From Larus michahellis (taxonomy: Eukaryota; Chordata; Aves; Charadriiformes; Laridae): a stretch of DNA of 64,000 nucleotides. The notes beneath the pieces were generated by a model, which did no database searches, was not told where the DNA came from, and saw only the letters and a program-made list of their open reading frames with translations. Location: positions 4,641,368 to 4,705,367 of the forward strand of contig NC_133914.1 of assembly GCF_964199755.1 (NCBI RefSeq), read 5' to 3'. The position numbers and the translations under genes are program-made. Shown piece by piece: positions 27,658-38,806 of this stretch (position 1 is its first letter; the number at the start of each line of letters is the position of its first letter).

Positions 27658-29631
27658 CTGGAGTTCCCGGCCTGCTCCACCCCACTTCCTGGATAAAGCT
27701 TGTCCTTGGCTGTGAATGCAAGTGGATTTTCAAAGTCACTCTATCAACATGCTGTCTGTGTTTTCAGTGGGTAGATGTTAGCTTTGGTTTGTTTTTAACT
27801 AGGTTTTAGATTAAACTCTGTATCGGTTTCTATGACAAAAACCCACTCAAGGTCAATAAGGGGCAAGTCAGAATGAAAAGTGTCGCAACGCAGCATTTTA
27901 AATTCCTGCAGCCTTTAACAACCGATTCTGCAGATGTTTAAAATGGGTGGAAAATGTAACTATTTCCCTTCCTCATGTGACCAGGCATACAGACTTTAGC
28001 ACTTCCCATAAAGTAACATTTTGCATCAGCTTTGTCACAGGGAAGCACACACACCCTGCTGGCTTCTCATCTTTTACTTTCAATTTTTCAATCTCACAAG
28101 TCTTTGGGAAGGACGTGGAAGTGCGAGGATTACAGAGAGGTCCATCAATCATGACCCTGTCTTCAGCAGGTGTACTTAATACAAGGGGTTTTTACCATTA
28201 TTAATATAATCTCACATCCACCAACATCTGCAGTGCTGAAAGACTTAGACTTTCAGTGTTTTCTAGTGTCTTATCGAACAGGCCTACTCCTGGCATTGAC
28301 ACATCACGCAGTCCCACCAGTGGTCTGATCTATGTAGAGGTGCCCAATTCTGATGTTGCTACTAAAGAAAGTAAAAGAGTAATGCCAAACGTGAAACTTT
28401 TGGCAGGAAAAAAAAAAAATCCCACCATGGGAAAGTCCTTGAGGTCAAATAATAGCTAACAGGAAGAAACTGCAGTCTCTTACCTTTCTCCAAAGGACAT
28501 ATGCTATTTGTATGCCAAAGGAGTACCCCAACACAAACCTAAATGCTGGTGAGGTACAACCCCAAGGACATTCCCTAACAACTTATTTCTTCTCTGGAAG
28601 AAATATGGTCTGAGGTCACTGGCAGGTCAGTGCGTTTGACCAAACTACCCAACCATATTCCATTATGCCTTTCAAAGCCTCCTTTCACAGAGAGCCTAGG
28701 GACTTAATACTCAGGAAAACATTTTCCAAAGCATGCTACAGCATCCACAGAGTCTCACCCGAACTAGTTTTACATTTTGTGTGCCCACAGTTAATAGTCA
28801 AGGGGCTCACACACATCCTTAAAGTGTAGCCGGACACACTAAAGGGTACACCCAATTGTGGGGCAGGGAGAGAGCCAGGAGGGAGAAGTCGCTTTCACAG
28901 CAACGCTCCATGAGTGCAATCACCAGAACTTGCACCAACGAGGGCAGCCAGCTCACACCCAGACAGGCAGACTTTGGACACAGACACGCACACGTTTGTA
29001 CAAGCACTGATAGCAAAGCCACACACCAGAGGCTGCAACCAGCCTGGAAAGGGAGGGACCCCTCTCCCCCAGCACAACACCACTGCCTCTCCCTTAGAGG
29101 GGACCCTGCAGCACCCCCCCTTCTCCCCAGCTCCCCCAGGCCATTCCACACTAAGTCAGACCTCTGTAACAGCCCCAGGACAGCAGACACCGGCGAGGCC
29201 TCGGGAGAGCCCAGCGGACCGGCATTTCTTTAACCCCACACAGGGCTCTGGGACACCCAGGCCTCCAGGCCAGCCCTCCCCCACTACACCCCAGCCCCTC
29301 CGGCCAGCCCGGCCACGGCTCAGGGCACACACCCTGCACTGAGCCATGGCCCTTGGGAGGGGTTGGGTAAATGTCAGTCCAGGGATGAAGCCATTTCCTT
29401 CTCCCCGTCCCGAGGCCGGGGCCAGGTCGGCCCCACACCCTCCAGCCCGGGGTACCGGGGCCCACACCACCTGGAGACTCACTATGTGGCAGGAAACAGT
29501 ACCCGGCTCAACCGAATAGCTCACTATTTGGCAAGGGCCTAGCAGCCCACCCCAGCGCCTCCGCCTCTCTCCCCCGGGAATGGACGGCCCGGGAGGCCCG
29601 GGGAGTCGCCGCTCGGCCCTCTCGTACTCAC

Positions 29632-29740
29632 CCCTCTCCGCGGCTGTCCCCTCCGGCCCCCTCGGCTCGTTACCACCAGGGCGGGCCAGCCCGGCCGTCC
29701 GCCATTCCACAGCTCCCCCTCCCTGCCCTGACTGAGCCTC
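29632..29740 (-). other. WASF2: WASF2 non-coding exon 1 (proposed)
   Basis: A strong minus-strand donor (GAGAGGG followed by GTGAGTACGAG, intron from 29631 down) lies in a CpG-rich block just downstream of two CCAAT boxes and a GC box. The exon end at 29632 is therefore well placed for a first exon of WASF2, whose start codon is in exon 2. The 5' end near 29740 is a guess from the usual CCAAT-to-start distance. A short upstream frame (29670-29705, 11 codons plus stop) lies inside it. A second good donor at 29926 could mark an alternative first exon. Confidence 0.5.
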
Positions 29741-29830
29741 GCCCCGCCTCCTCCCGGCCGCCGGTCCGTTGTTCCATTGGCTCGCCGGCCAAAGATGCTG
29801 CCACACTATTGGCTTTCCCTAATGTCTATC
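29735..29830 (-). promoter_or_regulatory. WASF2: CpG-island promoter with paired CCAAT boxes and GC box
   Basis: On the minus strand CCAAT occurs at 29776-29780 and 29808-29812, exactly 32 bp apart, and a GGCGGGGCG-type GC box lies around 29738-29750. There is no TATA box. NF-Y and SP1 sites in this arrangement are typical of broadly expressed CpG-island genes. The orientation fits WASF2 transcription to the left; a divergent transcript to the right cannot be excluded. Confidence 0.55.
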
Positions 29831-29926
29831 AAAGCCGCCCTACGCCACTTGCGTACGAAACTGGAGCAGGAGAAGAACCCCACCCAAGCCGGCCGCGCAA
29901 AAAGAGTAAACAGAGTGGAACTTACC

Positions 29927-30369
29927 ATCGGGGGGACTAGATGGGGGGATCCCCGCGCGGCTTTGGGACAAATTCCCAGGGCTGAGAGGAGAATCGCGAC
30001 ACCACGCACATCCACGACATTTCTAAAACGGCAGTCTGTGTCTGTGAGCGCCAGATCTCGATATCCTTCCGGTGGCTTTGGAGGAGAGGGGGGCTCTGTC
30101 TCTTCCGTGTCCCCCTCTCCCCGCTCCAGAGAGCTCCCCTTTGGTGTCGCCGTTCGCCTCTATGGTCTCACGCCCTGCGAGGAAAGTTCCACCTGGGGGA
30201 GTGGGGGTGTCACTCCATGGCGGGTGGGGCGCAGCTGTGGGGCAGGGATCGGGGGCCAGGAATGTGGGGTGGGGCTTAGGGGACAGGGCTGGAGGAGGAA
30301 GGGGTGGGGGGGCGCAGGTGACAGGGTCAGTGCTGGGCTGGCGAGTGGGAGCGGGGCCTGTCCCCCTGC
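29927..30369. other. Intergenic, CpG-rich, no gene seen
   Basis: Continuation of the CpG-rich block past the proposed WASF2 promoter. Open frames on both strands are explained by high GC. No exon with supporting splice sites and a recognisable product was found. Confidence 0.6.
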
Positions 30370-30850
30370 TGCAAACCCAGAGGGGCTCCATCCGCCTCCA
30401 GCACCAAAACTGGGGGGGTCCCCAGCCCCCCCATCCACCTCCAGCCCCAAAGCGGGGGGGGTCCCCACCCCAGCCCCCCAACCACCTCCAGCCCTGGATC
30501 AGGGGGGCGTCTTCAGTGCCCCCATCTGCTTCCAGCTCCTAAATAAGGGGGTGTCCCCAGCCCCCCCAACCGCCTCCAGCCCCTGAACAAGGGTGGGGGT
30601 GTCCCCAGACCCCCATCTGCCTCCAGTCCCCAAACAAGGTGGGGGGGACCCCAGCCCCCCACCCACCTCCAGTCTCCAAATCAGGGTGGGGGTCCCCAGC
30701 CTCCCATCCGTCTCCAGCCCCGCAACCGTCTCCAACCCCAAACCAAGGTGGGGGGGTCCCCAGCCCCCTCCAACCACCTCCAGTCCCCAAACCAGGGCAG
30801 GGGGGCGTCCCCAGCCACCTCCCACCCCCAAAAACAGGGTAGGGTTCCCC
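30370..30850. repeat. Minisatellite, about 45-50 bp unit
   Basis: About ten imperfect copies of a unit containing ACCTCCAGCCCC(A)AA, then a CAGGGTGGGGG-like G run, then GTCCCCAGCCCCCC. The plus strand is strongly C-rich, with interspersed G runs of 5 to 8. Unit length varies through the homopolymers. Confidence 0.8.
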
Positions 30851-32999
30851 AGCACAGGGGTACCCGGAGCTGGGGGGCACGGGGCCAGCCAGCCGCCCTC
30901 CTCGCTGGCTGTGCAGGGGCGGTGGCTGCTGGAAGCAGGCGGGTGACGCCGATTTTGGCTCCCGCCTGGGTTTCTCCCCACGGCCTGACAAGGCGGGGAG
31001 TCACCATGTTAACGAGCCTGGTTTAACGAAAGGGGCTGGCAGCGTGTGCATGGGGGGGACACGGGGCTGGGACCCGCTGAGTGGGTACCGCCATGCATCC
31101 CGGTCCCACAAGGACATCGCGCCGTGGTTGCAGCAAGCGGGGGTCACGCAGGGATGGGCAGCACGGCTGGGGCTCGGAAAAGCCCCGGCTGAGTGTGCCA
31201 GGGCTCGGAAAAGCCCCATCCTCGAACCCGGGTGACCTCAGCAGCACCCTTCGGCTGAGGCCAGCCCTTGGCAGAGCCGGAGCAATGCTCGTGGCCCCCT
31301 CAGAAACCGCGGGAGCAAAGACTTGGTCAAAAATTACCAGCACACAGCCCTGCCTGCACACCTGGCTATTAAATCTTTCCTCCCCTGCCTGATTATTAAC
31401 ATTAAGCTCCGGGTTCGTTTATGCCTCCAGAAGGGGGAAGAAGGAGCGGGACGAAGGGCGGCGGGCGCAGCCATCTATCTCTGCGGTGCTCCCGGCGCTC
31501 CCGCTCTAAACCCAACCGCAGGGAGTAAATCACCGGCTCTTCCCCCGACGGGAAGCAAACAAATCCATGTCAGCGCTGCGGTAGCCGGGGAATGGCAGCC
31601 CGGCCACAGGCATCGCCGACGGGCAGAGCCGCTGGCCCCGACTTAGAGCCCGGGGCGGGGGGTGTCTGGTGTGTGCCGTCCCTGCCCGTTTTGCCCACAA
31701 CTCCTGCCCACCCTGCCCCATGGCACAGCTTTTCGCCGCTCATGGGCTGTCTCTGCCGCCGCTGCCGTCTCCTTCGGCTCCTCCTGGGCGAGACGGGCGC
31801 GTTCACGTGTTGCAAACAGCCATTTTTTGCCCGTTTTGCGTCGCTCCCCCCTCCACGCGCCGTCGCCTTGGGTGCGACGCTCAGCATCTCCTGCTGCCCC
31901 CAGCACCCGCCGGCCGCCCCGTGATGCCCCAGCACCCCCCGAACCTCCCCCTCCGTGGGGGCAAGGCAAGGGTCGAGGTGCTGCCGGAGGCCGCTCGGCT
32001 CCAGGTTTTCCAGGCTGCCAGCCAGCCGTTCCCTTGAAGAAGATCTTGCTTCTATCTCAAGGTGTCACAGCCTCAAGGGAACCACCTAATCTGTATCTGC
32101 ACTGCAACCTTTATCTCTCCCCGGCTGTGTGAGAGGCTCTGTTTATAGCTGCCGAATAATACCTGCTAAATTGCAGGATCCAACCCCCCTCCCCACCCCC
32201 CCTCGCCGCCTTCGCCGCGGTACCCCCTGACACTTGTTTCTCTGCAAGAGGGATGCTCTCGCCTGCCAGGTGCCTCCCTGCGTTTTGCTGGAGGTAAATG
32301 ATGCTCCCGGGGATGGGGAAGGGCAGCTGGGCTGCTCCTGCCTCCCGCCTCCCTCCCAGCTGGGCTCCAAGCCCCTGATAACCCCAGGCAGACCCTGGCA
32401 CAAACTGCTGCCCCCACCTCCGGCTTCATCCCAACCCAGCTTCCCTCAGCCTGGGCTTGGCTTCTGCCAAAAATGAGGTGGGATGCAGCAGGTCCAGCCT
32501 CAGCCTTCCTCTGCGTGAGGAAGAGGGGGAGAGGGGTCATCCTGCACGGGAGAGAGGAGGTGGCAGCTTATCGCAGCCTGTGTGCTGCCCCAAGGCCACG
32601 TCCTTGCCCAGGGATGGTGACCAAGCGATCCTGGAGTCACCCACTGGGGAGCCTCGGGTGTCCCCTCCCCGGCCGACTGCTGCTGTCCCAGCCCCGCCAT
32701 CCCATTCCTGCATGTCACAAAATGGCTGAGGAGCCCCTGCAGCATACGGCAGCGTGGCATGAGGGCAGAGCAGCTCCAGCTGCATCCCTGCTCCCTGTGG
32801 GAAAGGAGCCAGGGCCATCCAGGGAAAGGAGCTGGAGCTGTTGGCGCCAGAGCTGTGAGGATGCTCTGGAAATGTGCACCTAACGGCGTGTTCCAGGCTT
32901 CTCCTGCATCCCTGGTTCCCATGGACCACGACACCCTGGCATCAGTCTGGGCCCCAGCCATGAGCTGGGGTGCCTGGGTGCATGGGGCACCAGGATGTG
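30851..32999. other. Intergenic, no gene seen
   Basis: Mixed GC-rich sequence with no exon I can support. A complex, less GC-rich island at about 31990-32190 is reported separately. Confidence 0.6.
31990..32190. promoter_or_regulatory. Candidate non-coding element with 10-bp inverted repeat
   Basis: An AT-richer, non-repetitive island in GC-rich surroundings, containing GTTCCCTTGA (32028-32037) and its exact reverse complement TCAAGGGAAC (32073-32082), plus GATA-like and TTTATAG-like words downstream. It resembles an enhancer-type conserved element, but conservation cannot be tested here. Confidence 0.3.
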
Positions 33000-34530
33000 C
33001 CCCATGGATGTGTGGGGCATGTGGGATGCCCAGGGTACAGGGGGTACCCAGATGCATGGGATGCATGGTGCACAGAGGATGCAATGGGGCACATGGGATG
33101 GAACGGGGTGCACAGGGTGCCCGGGATGCAGAGGACACATGGGGTGCCTGGATTATGTGGGATGCTCAGGGTGCTCAGGGTACTTGGGGTGTGTGGGATG
33201 CATGGGGTACCCGGGGGGCATGGGGCATGTTGGGATGCAATGGGGCACATGGGATGGATGGGGCGCACGGGACACATGGAGTGCATGGCATACCTGGGAT
33301 GCAATGGGGCACACAGGATGGCCGGGGTGCACAGTGTGCCCGGGATGCAGAGGACACACGGAGTGCATGGGATGAACAGGGTACCCGGGATGCAGTGGGG
33401 CACACGGGTTGGACAGGATGCAGAGGACACATGGAGCGCGTGGGATGCAGGTGGTACCCAAGATGCACAGGACACACGGGGTGCATGGGATGCATGGGGT
33501 ACTCGGGATGCAATGGGGCACAAGGGATGGATGGAATGCACAGGACACATGGAGTGCATGGGATGCACAGGGTACCCGGGATGCAATGGAGCACATGGGA
33601 TGGACGGGGTGCACAGGGTGCCGGGGATGCAGAGGACACATGGAGCACATGGGATGCAGGTGGTACCCAAGATGCAGAGGACACATGGGGTGCATGGGAT
33701 ACACAGGGTACCCGGGATGCAAAGGGGCACACGGGATGGATGGAGTGCACAGGCCACATAGAGTGCATGGGATGCATGGGGTGCCCAGGATGCAATGGAG
33801 CACATGGAATGGATGGGGCACAGAGGGTGCCTGGAATGCAGAGGACACATGGAGCACATGGAATGCAGGTGGTACCCAAGATGCAGAGGACACATGGGGT
33901 GCATGGGGTACCTGGGATGCAATGGAGCAGATGGGATGGACGGGGTGCACAGGGTGCATGGGATGCAGAGGACACATGGAGCACGTGGGATGCAGGTGGT
34001 ACCCAAGATGCAGAGGACACATGGGGTGCATGGGATGAACGGGGTACCTGGGATGCAATGGGGCACAGGGGTTGGACAGGATGCAGAGGACACATGGAGC
34101 GCGTGGGATACACAGGGTACCCGGGATGCAAAGGGGCACACGGGATGGATGGAGTGCACAGGCCACATGGAGTGCATGGGATGCATGGGGTGCCCAGGAT
34201 GCAATGGAGCACATGGAATGGATGGGGCACAGAGGGTGCCGGGGATGCAGAGGACACACGGAGCGCATGGGATGCAGGTGGCACCCAAGATGCAGAGGAC
34301 ACATGGGGTGCGTGGGATGCACAGGGTACCCGGGATGCAATGGAGCAGATGGGATGGACGGGGTGCACAGGGTGCATGGGATGCAGAGGACACATGGAGC
34401 GCGTGGGATGCAGGTGGTACCCAAGATGCAGAGGACACACAGGGTGCATGGGATGGACGGGTTGTCTGGAATGCAGCGGGGCACACAGGAGGGACGGGTT
34501 GCGCAGGGTGCCCGGGATGCAGACGAGGTA
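33000..34530. repeat. Large minisatellite, 15-bp base unit with higher-order structure
   Basis: About 1.5 kb of variants of a 15-bp unit such as GGGTGCACGGGATGC, ACACATGGGGTGCAT and CACATGGAGCACATG. Landmarks such as GCAGAGGACACATGGA recur at distances that are multiples of 15 (135, 165, 210), showing a higher-order layer. Because 15 is divisible by three, both strands stay open for hundreds of codons (up to about 625 on plus and 568 on minus), with pentapeptide repeats of the WDAQG/HPMHP kind. These are not considered genes. Confidence 0.92.
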
Positions 34531-34599
34531 CCCAGGGGTGCGTGGGGTGCCCGGGGCACCCGCTGCCCGCCGGGTCCCCGAGCCAGCGTGGCGGCGGGC

Positions 34600-34760
34600 A
34601 GTTGCTGCGCCGCTGACATTTACTAATCAGCTCTAACCTCAGCTGCACACCCGCTCCGTCTCGCTTGCTGTCTTGTCTCCATGGAGACTCCGCAACCTTT
34701 GCTCACTCGTTAATGGTATCTCAGCAAACGAAACTCCAACGCCACCCAGCCTTCCCCTCC
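34600..34760. promoter_or_regulatory. Candidate non-coding element with RFX-like palindrome
   Basis: A non-repetitive, AT-richer island directly after the 15-bp array. It contains the perfect 14-bp palindrome GTCTCCATGGAGAC (34675-34688), close to the RFX X-box, and CTCGTTAATGG downstream. Regulatory function is an inference. Confidence 0.3.
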
Positions 34761-36102
34761 CGGCCCCGGGAGAAATCCTCGCCTCTCACCTCCATCCCCG
34801 TCCCCTCCCGCCGATGGGGATAAAAGGGACGAGTCCTTGTTAATGAAGGACCCAGCCACGCTGGGCCGAGCCGGGGGCAAGTTCTGAGGGTTGCGGCGGG
34901 GAGGAGAGAGAGACGCCATCCTCCTCGCTGCCAAAAAAACAAGGCCAGGGGGATTTTATTGCTGTGGCAGCAAGGACAGGCTCTGGCCATGCGGGATGCC
35001 GGCCAGCAACCCCTTCCCGGCTGATTTATCGAGCCGCGAGGCTCGGCACAAGCTGTTGTGCTCAGGGTTGCGTGTGTCCCCATCCCAAAACCCACCCTTG
35101 CCTGGCGGCCAGCACCCACCGAAGCCACCGGCACCCAAAAATCATGCGAAGGCAGCGGCGGCTGCCGGGAACGTGCTCCGTCCCCGGTGTCCTGCTCTCG
35201 CCGATTCTGTTTTCAAATTAACATGGGAAAGATGCCCATTACCTGCTTCCAGATAATGACTATGATTAGGCAGAGCTCTGCTGCCAGCCGAGATCTGAAG
35301 GATTTCTGTGCACTCCAGCAGCGCTTGCCGGTGCAAAAACAAGAGCAATAAAGTGTAAATAAAAGACTAAAGAAAATAGCGCGGTCCATCAGCGGAAAGG
35401 GTGCGCGGAAGCAGCTCTAATGACGGGCTTTCTGCGGCGGCGGCGGTGGCGGCGGCGGCTTCGGCCTCGCTACAGGCAAGGCAAAATCGCAGAGGGGTTT
35501 GTCCCATGCCCGCGCCCCACGTTTGAACCTGCCTCGGCCTCCGCTTGCTGGAAACTGGGGGTTTTGAAGGGAAAAAAAAAAAAAAAAAATCGAGACGTGC
35601 ACTTGGGAGCTGCAGCGTAATGAGTGAGGATGGCCTTGGGGGACTCCCGGCCCAGCAGACAGAGCTGGGGGCTTAAAGAGGGGGGGAAAAAACCAACCTG
35701 ATCTCCTGAGATGGCCACACTGGCTCCTGGAGAGGCCCCACACCTCCTCTGCCCCACGGTGTGACCCATGGAGCTGGCGGGGAGCAGGGCAGGGGTGGCC
35801 CCTCTGTGCCGGGTGCCCCAGGGCACCTCCATCTCCATCCCCAGCCCACCGGAGCCCACCGGGCAGGGGATGCTCACCAGGGGAGGCTCACAACGCTTGG
35901 GAATCCCAAAATTTTGACGTTCATGGGGACCTGGCTCAGCTGGACCCTCCTCATCCTCCTGCTCCCCTGCCAGCCCTTACGGGGGGCAGGCGTGGGGCTG
36001 GCAGAGCCCACGCTGACTTGCCGAGTCTCCCCTGCGTCCTCGCATGCCAGCGTGCCCCCAAGCACCCCGTCTCAGCCCAGCCTCCATCCCCTGCACCCCC
36101 GG
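34761..36102. other. Intergenic; one AT-richer island at 35205-35400
   Basis: No gene seen. The stretch 35205-35400 is complex and AT-richer (TTTTCAAATTAACATGGG, ATAATGACTATGATTAGGC and AATAAAGTGTAAATAAAAG can be read), unlike its surroundings, and may be a conserved non-coding element or part of an unannotated transcript end (AATAAA at about 35347 on plus). The rest is GC-rich sequence. Confidence 0.4.
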
Positions 36103-36475
36103 GGATGCCCCACGGCATGTCACCCCATGGCATGCCATCCCATGGTTTGTCACCCCATGGTTCATCACCCCATGGCATATCACCTCATGGTTTGTCACCC
36201 CATGGCACATCACCCCATGGCACATCACCCCATAGCACGTCACCCCATGGCACATCACCCCATGGCACGTCACCCCATGGCACGTCACCCCTTGGTTCAT
36301 CACCCCATGGCACATCACCCCATAGCACGTCACCCCATGGCATGCCACCCCATGGCATATCACCCCATGGTTTGTCACCCCATGGCATATCACCCTATGG
36401 CATGTCACCCTGTGGCACATCACCCCATGGTTTGTCACCCCATGGTACATCACCCCATGGCTTGTCACCCCACCG
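36103..36475. repeat. Minisatellite, 15-bp unit CACCCCATGGCACAT
   Basis: About 25 tandem copies with few substitutions, mostly in the last five bases. It is unrelated in sequence to the 33-kb array although the period is the same. All frames stay open through it (for example SPHGT on plus and GDVPW on minus), so the open frames have no coding meaning. Confidence 0.93.
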
Positions 36476-38220
36476 AGCCACCCATCTTTCCCAGCAGCCT
36501 GGCAGTGGCATCCCTCACCGCTCACCACGCAGCGGCTGCGAGAGGAAGGCGAAGGTGGCTGAAAATGGGGAGGAAGGGCCACCAACACGTCCCAGCGCTG
36601 CGGCGGGGAGAGATTCACCCGTTGGGAGCCCCGGGGTTGCCCGGGCACCCATCTTGGCTCCTCCCGGGGCTCAATTCTCACCCTGCGGCTCAGGGCTGGG
36701 AGCCAGTTACCTGGGGTGTGCAGGACGGGGGGACCGCAGCCAAGTTTGTCCTCATCCTCCGGGGATGCTGGGGTGTCGCTGGGGGCACTCGCCCTCATCC
36801 CGATGCCAGGGGAGGCACAAACCCCCTGAGCTGCTGCTCCCCCCCAGGCCTGTCAGGATCCCCCCGCCACGGCCAGAGGAGATGGAAAACCACAGCCATG
36901 GCCACGAGCTCGCCCTCGCCGGCAGCCTTCGAGGCGGCTCTCGCCATCCCCGGGACAGAGCATCACTCCCGCCTTGTCCTGCACCAAACCATGGGGATGG
37001 TCCCTCCCCTCCCAGGGCTGGGGTGCCACCGCGCCTGGCCGAGGGTGACAGTCCCCGCGGTCCCGGGGTGATGCTGGAAGAGGAGCCGCCATTTCTTCCG
37101 CCAACCGCTTCGGGCAGTAACCATCGCCTTCAAAATCCGGTCCCACACGTGGCTCGCAGGCGAGGCGGCTCCCGGGGACCCACTGGCCCCATGCCACCCC
37201 GCTGCCGGCAGGACAGGCGCAGGGCAGCCCCCCCGGACTCCCCCATCCCAGGCAGCCCCGGTGCCTGTGAGACCCGTCCCAGCCCGGCCTGGGGGAGGCA
37301 GGGAGCTAATCTCTGCTCCGATTAGGCCGAGTCCACAGCGATGGAGGTTTCTTCTTTTTTTTTCTTTTTTTTTTTTTTTTCCCTTCCTTCTCCCCCCTCA
37401 GTGATAACAAATAATAATATAATCCCCCTAATCCCTCCCCGAGGAGCCGGCGTGCACACCCGGCCGGGAAGCACCGCGCTTCTGCCGCCGCTGATAACTC
37501 CGCACCGCCGGGGCCCCCGCAAAAACAAACGCTCGGGCTCACGCTTTGCCCCCCCAAAACCCCCCGTGCTGCCCCCTGGTTCCCCCCTCCGCCCCAGCAC
37601 CAACAAATCCCCCCCCCCCCAGCCAGCCTAGGGGGAACCGGCACCGGTCCTGGCTCCTTTGGCCACCACGGCCCCGCAGAGCCCCCAGACCCGCCTGGGG
37701 GGTCCCAGCTGCCCCCTCCACAGCAGGGGGGGTCGCATCCGGGACCCCCATGGGGGCTCTGCTCCCCTAGGCTCCTGCTCCCTTTGCAGCAGGGACGTGG
37801 TGAAGCCCCTGCAGGCTGACCCCCGTGGGTGCCCTCCCCTCGCACCCTTCTGGCCCCCAAGGGGGACATCCCCTGGGTGCCCCCACCCCTAAGGGGGGTC
37901 CTGCCCCCTGCCCCCCCCGACACACTCCGGCTGTGCCCCGAGGCTTTGGTTTAGGGGTGTCGGTGCGGAAAGCATCGCCTCGCGCCCCAGCCGGGGCCCC
38001 GCAGCACCCGGGAGTACTGGCACGGCTCCTGCATCCCCCCCCCAACCACCACCACCCCCACCACCACCCCCCCACCCCATCCCCGGGTGCCGGGAAGGAA
38101 CCCAGCGGGGTCCGGCTGCCAAATCCCCCTCCCTCCATGGGGAGCCTGCCTTTTCCCCATGGGGCGGGCGCATAGCCTACACCCCCACCCCCCCCACTCC
38201 CACCCCCCCACCCCCCCCCG
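36476..38220. other. Intergenic, GC-rich, no gene seen
   Basis: C-rich and G-rich runs with a short T tract (37350-37382) and an AT-richer patch (37398-37432). No supportable exon. Confidence 0.6.
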
Positions 38221-38640
38221 CCGCCTCCAGCCATCATCAGCCAGCAAATATTAATAACAACCCCTGCAATAGCCTTTGCTTTTATTCCCCGGCTTTCCTG
38301 GCCCCCGCTCTGCTGATCTCAGCTCCTCCGGCTCCAAAACGCCTTTTAAAATTACTGGAGAGCGGAGACCTCTGCAAAACGCTCTGCCCCCGGCCGCCCC
38401 CTGCCTTCTCCCCCCCACCCACCCACCCACCCGCCTGCCTCCTTCCACCGGGGACGGCAGCACCCATGTGCCGTGCAGGGGTGCAACCCACCCCCCCCCC
38501 CCCCGGTTATTTAAAAGGCGCCAGGCTGGGCTTGATTAAAACGGAGTAAAAGCCAGAGCTAGGGCAGAGAGGGGGATTAGATCGCTCGGGGGAATGTTAA
38601 TGGACTCCAGAGCTTTCTGCTCAGGCCGGCGGCTGGGATG
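38221..38640. promoter_or_regulatory. Candidate non-coding element
   Basis: Complex, AT-richer words (CAGCAAATATTAATAACAAC, CCTTTTAAAATTACTGG, GGTTATTTAAAAGGCG, GGGAATGTTAATGGACTCC) are embedded between C-rich stretches. This looks like constrained non-coding sequence rather than an exon. Inference only. Confidence 0.25.
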
Positions 38641-38779
38641 AATCCAGCCTCCGGGGTGGCTGGGGATGGGCAGGCGGGTGCAATGAGTGCGCCAGGGCTC
38701 AGCTGGACCCGAGAGCGGGGTGGGGGGGGGGCGCGTACGGGGCCCCGAGCTGCTGCTGGCGGAGCGGAAGGAGGGTGGG

Positions 38780-38806
38780 ACACACACACACACACACACA
38801 CACACG
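38780..38806. repeat. (CA)n microsatellite
   Basis: About 13 CA units. Confidence 0.92.

Larger units (their letters stand above)
12603..29631 (-). other. WASF2: WASF2 intron 1 (proposed), about 17 kb
   Basis: This is the large stretch between the acceptor of exon 2 and the proposed non-coding exon 1. It is moderate-GC unique sequence with homopolymer runs (A/T tracts near 13050-13079, 13405-13445, 15880-15908, 19494-19512, 19598-19624, 26960-26985), a (TTTA)n tract, a (TA)n tract and a degenerate retroposon-like segment listed separately. No coding exon of a recognised gene was found on either strand. The intron length is in keeping with the long first intron of mammalian WASF2. Confidence 0.65.

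Noticed and set aside
32759..34648. Very long open frames on both strands (about 625 codons plus, 568 and 488 minus)
   Set aside because: They lie in the 15-bp array. A period divisible by three without stop words keeps every phase-compatible frame open; no splice or start context and low-complexity products.
35761..37325. Open frames of about 435 codons on plus and 273 on minus
   Set aside because: They are carried by the second 15-bp array plus GC-rich flanks, with simple pentapeptide repeats. No recognisable domain.
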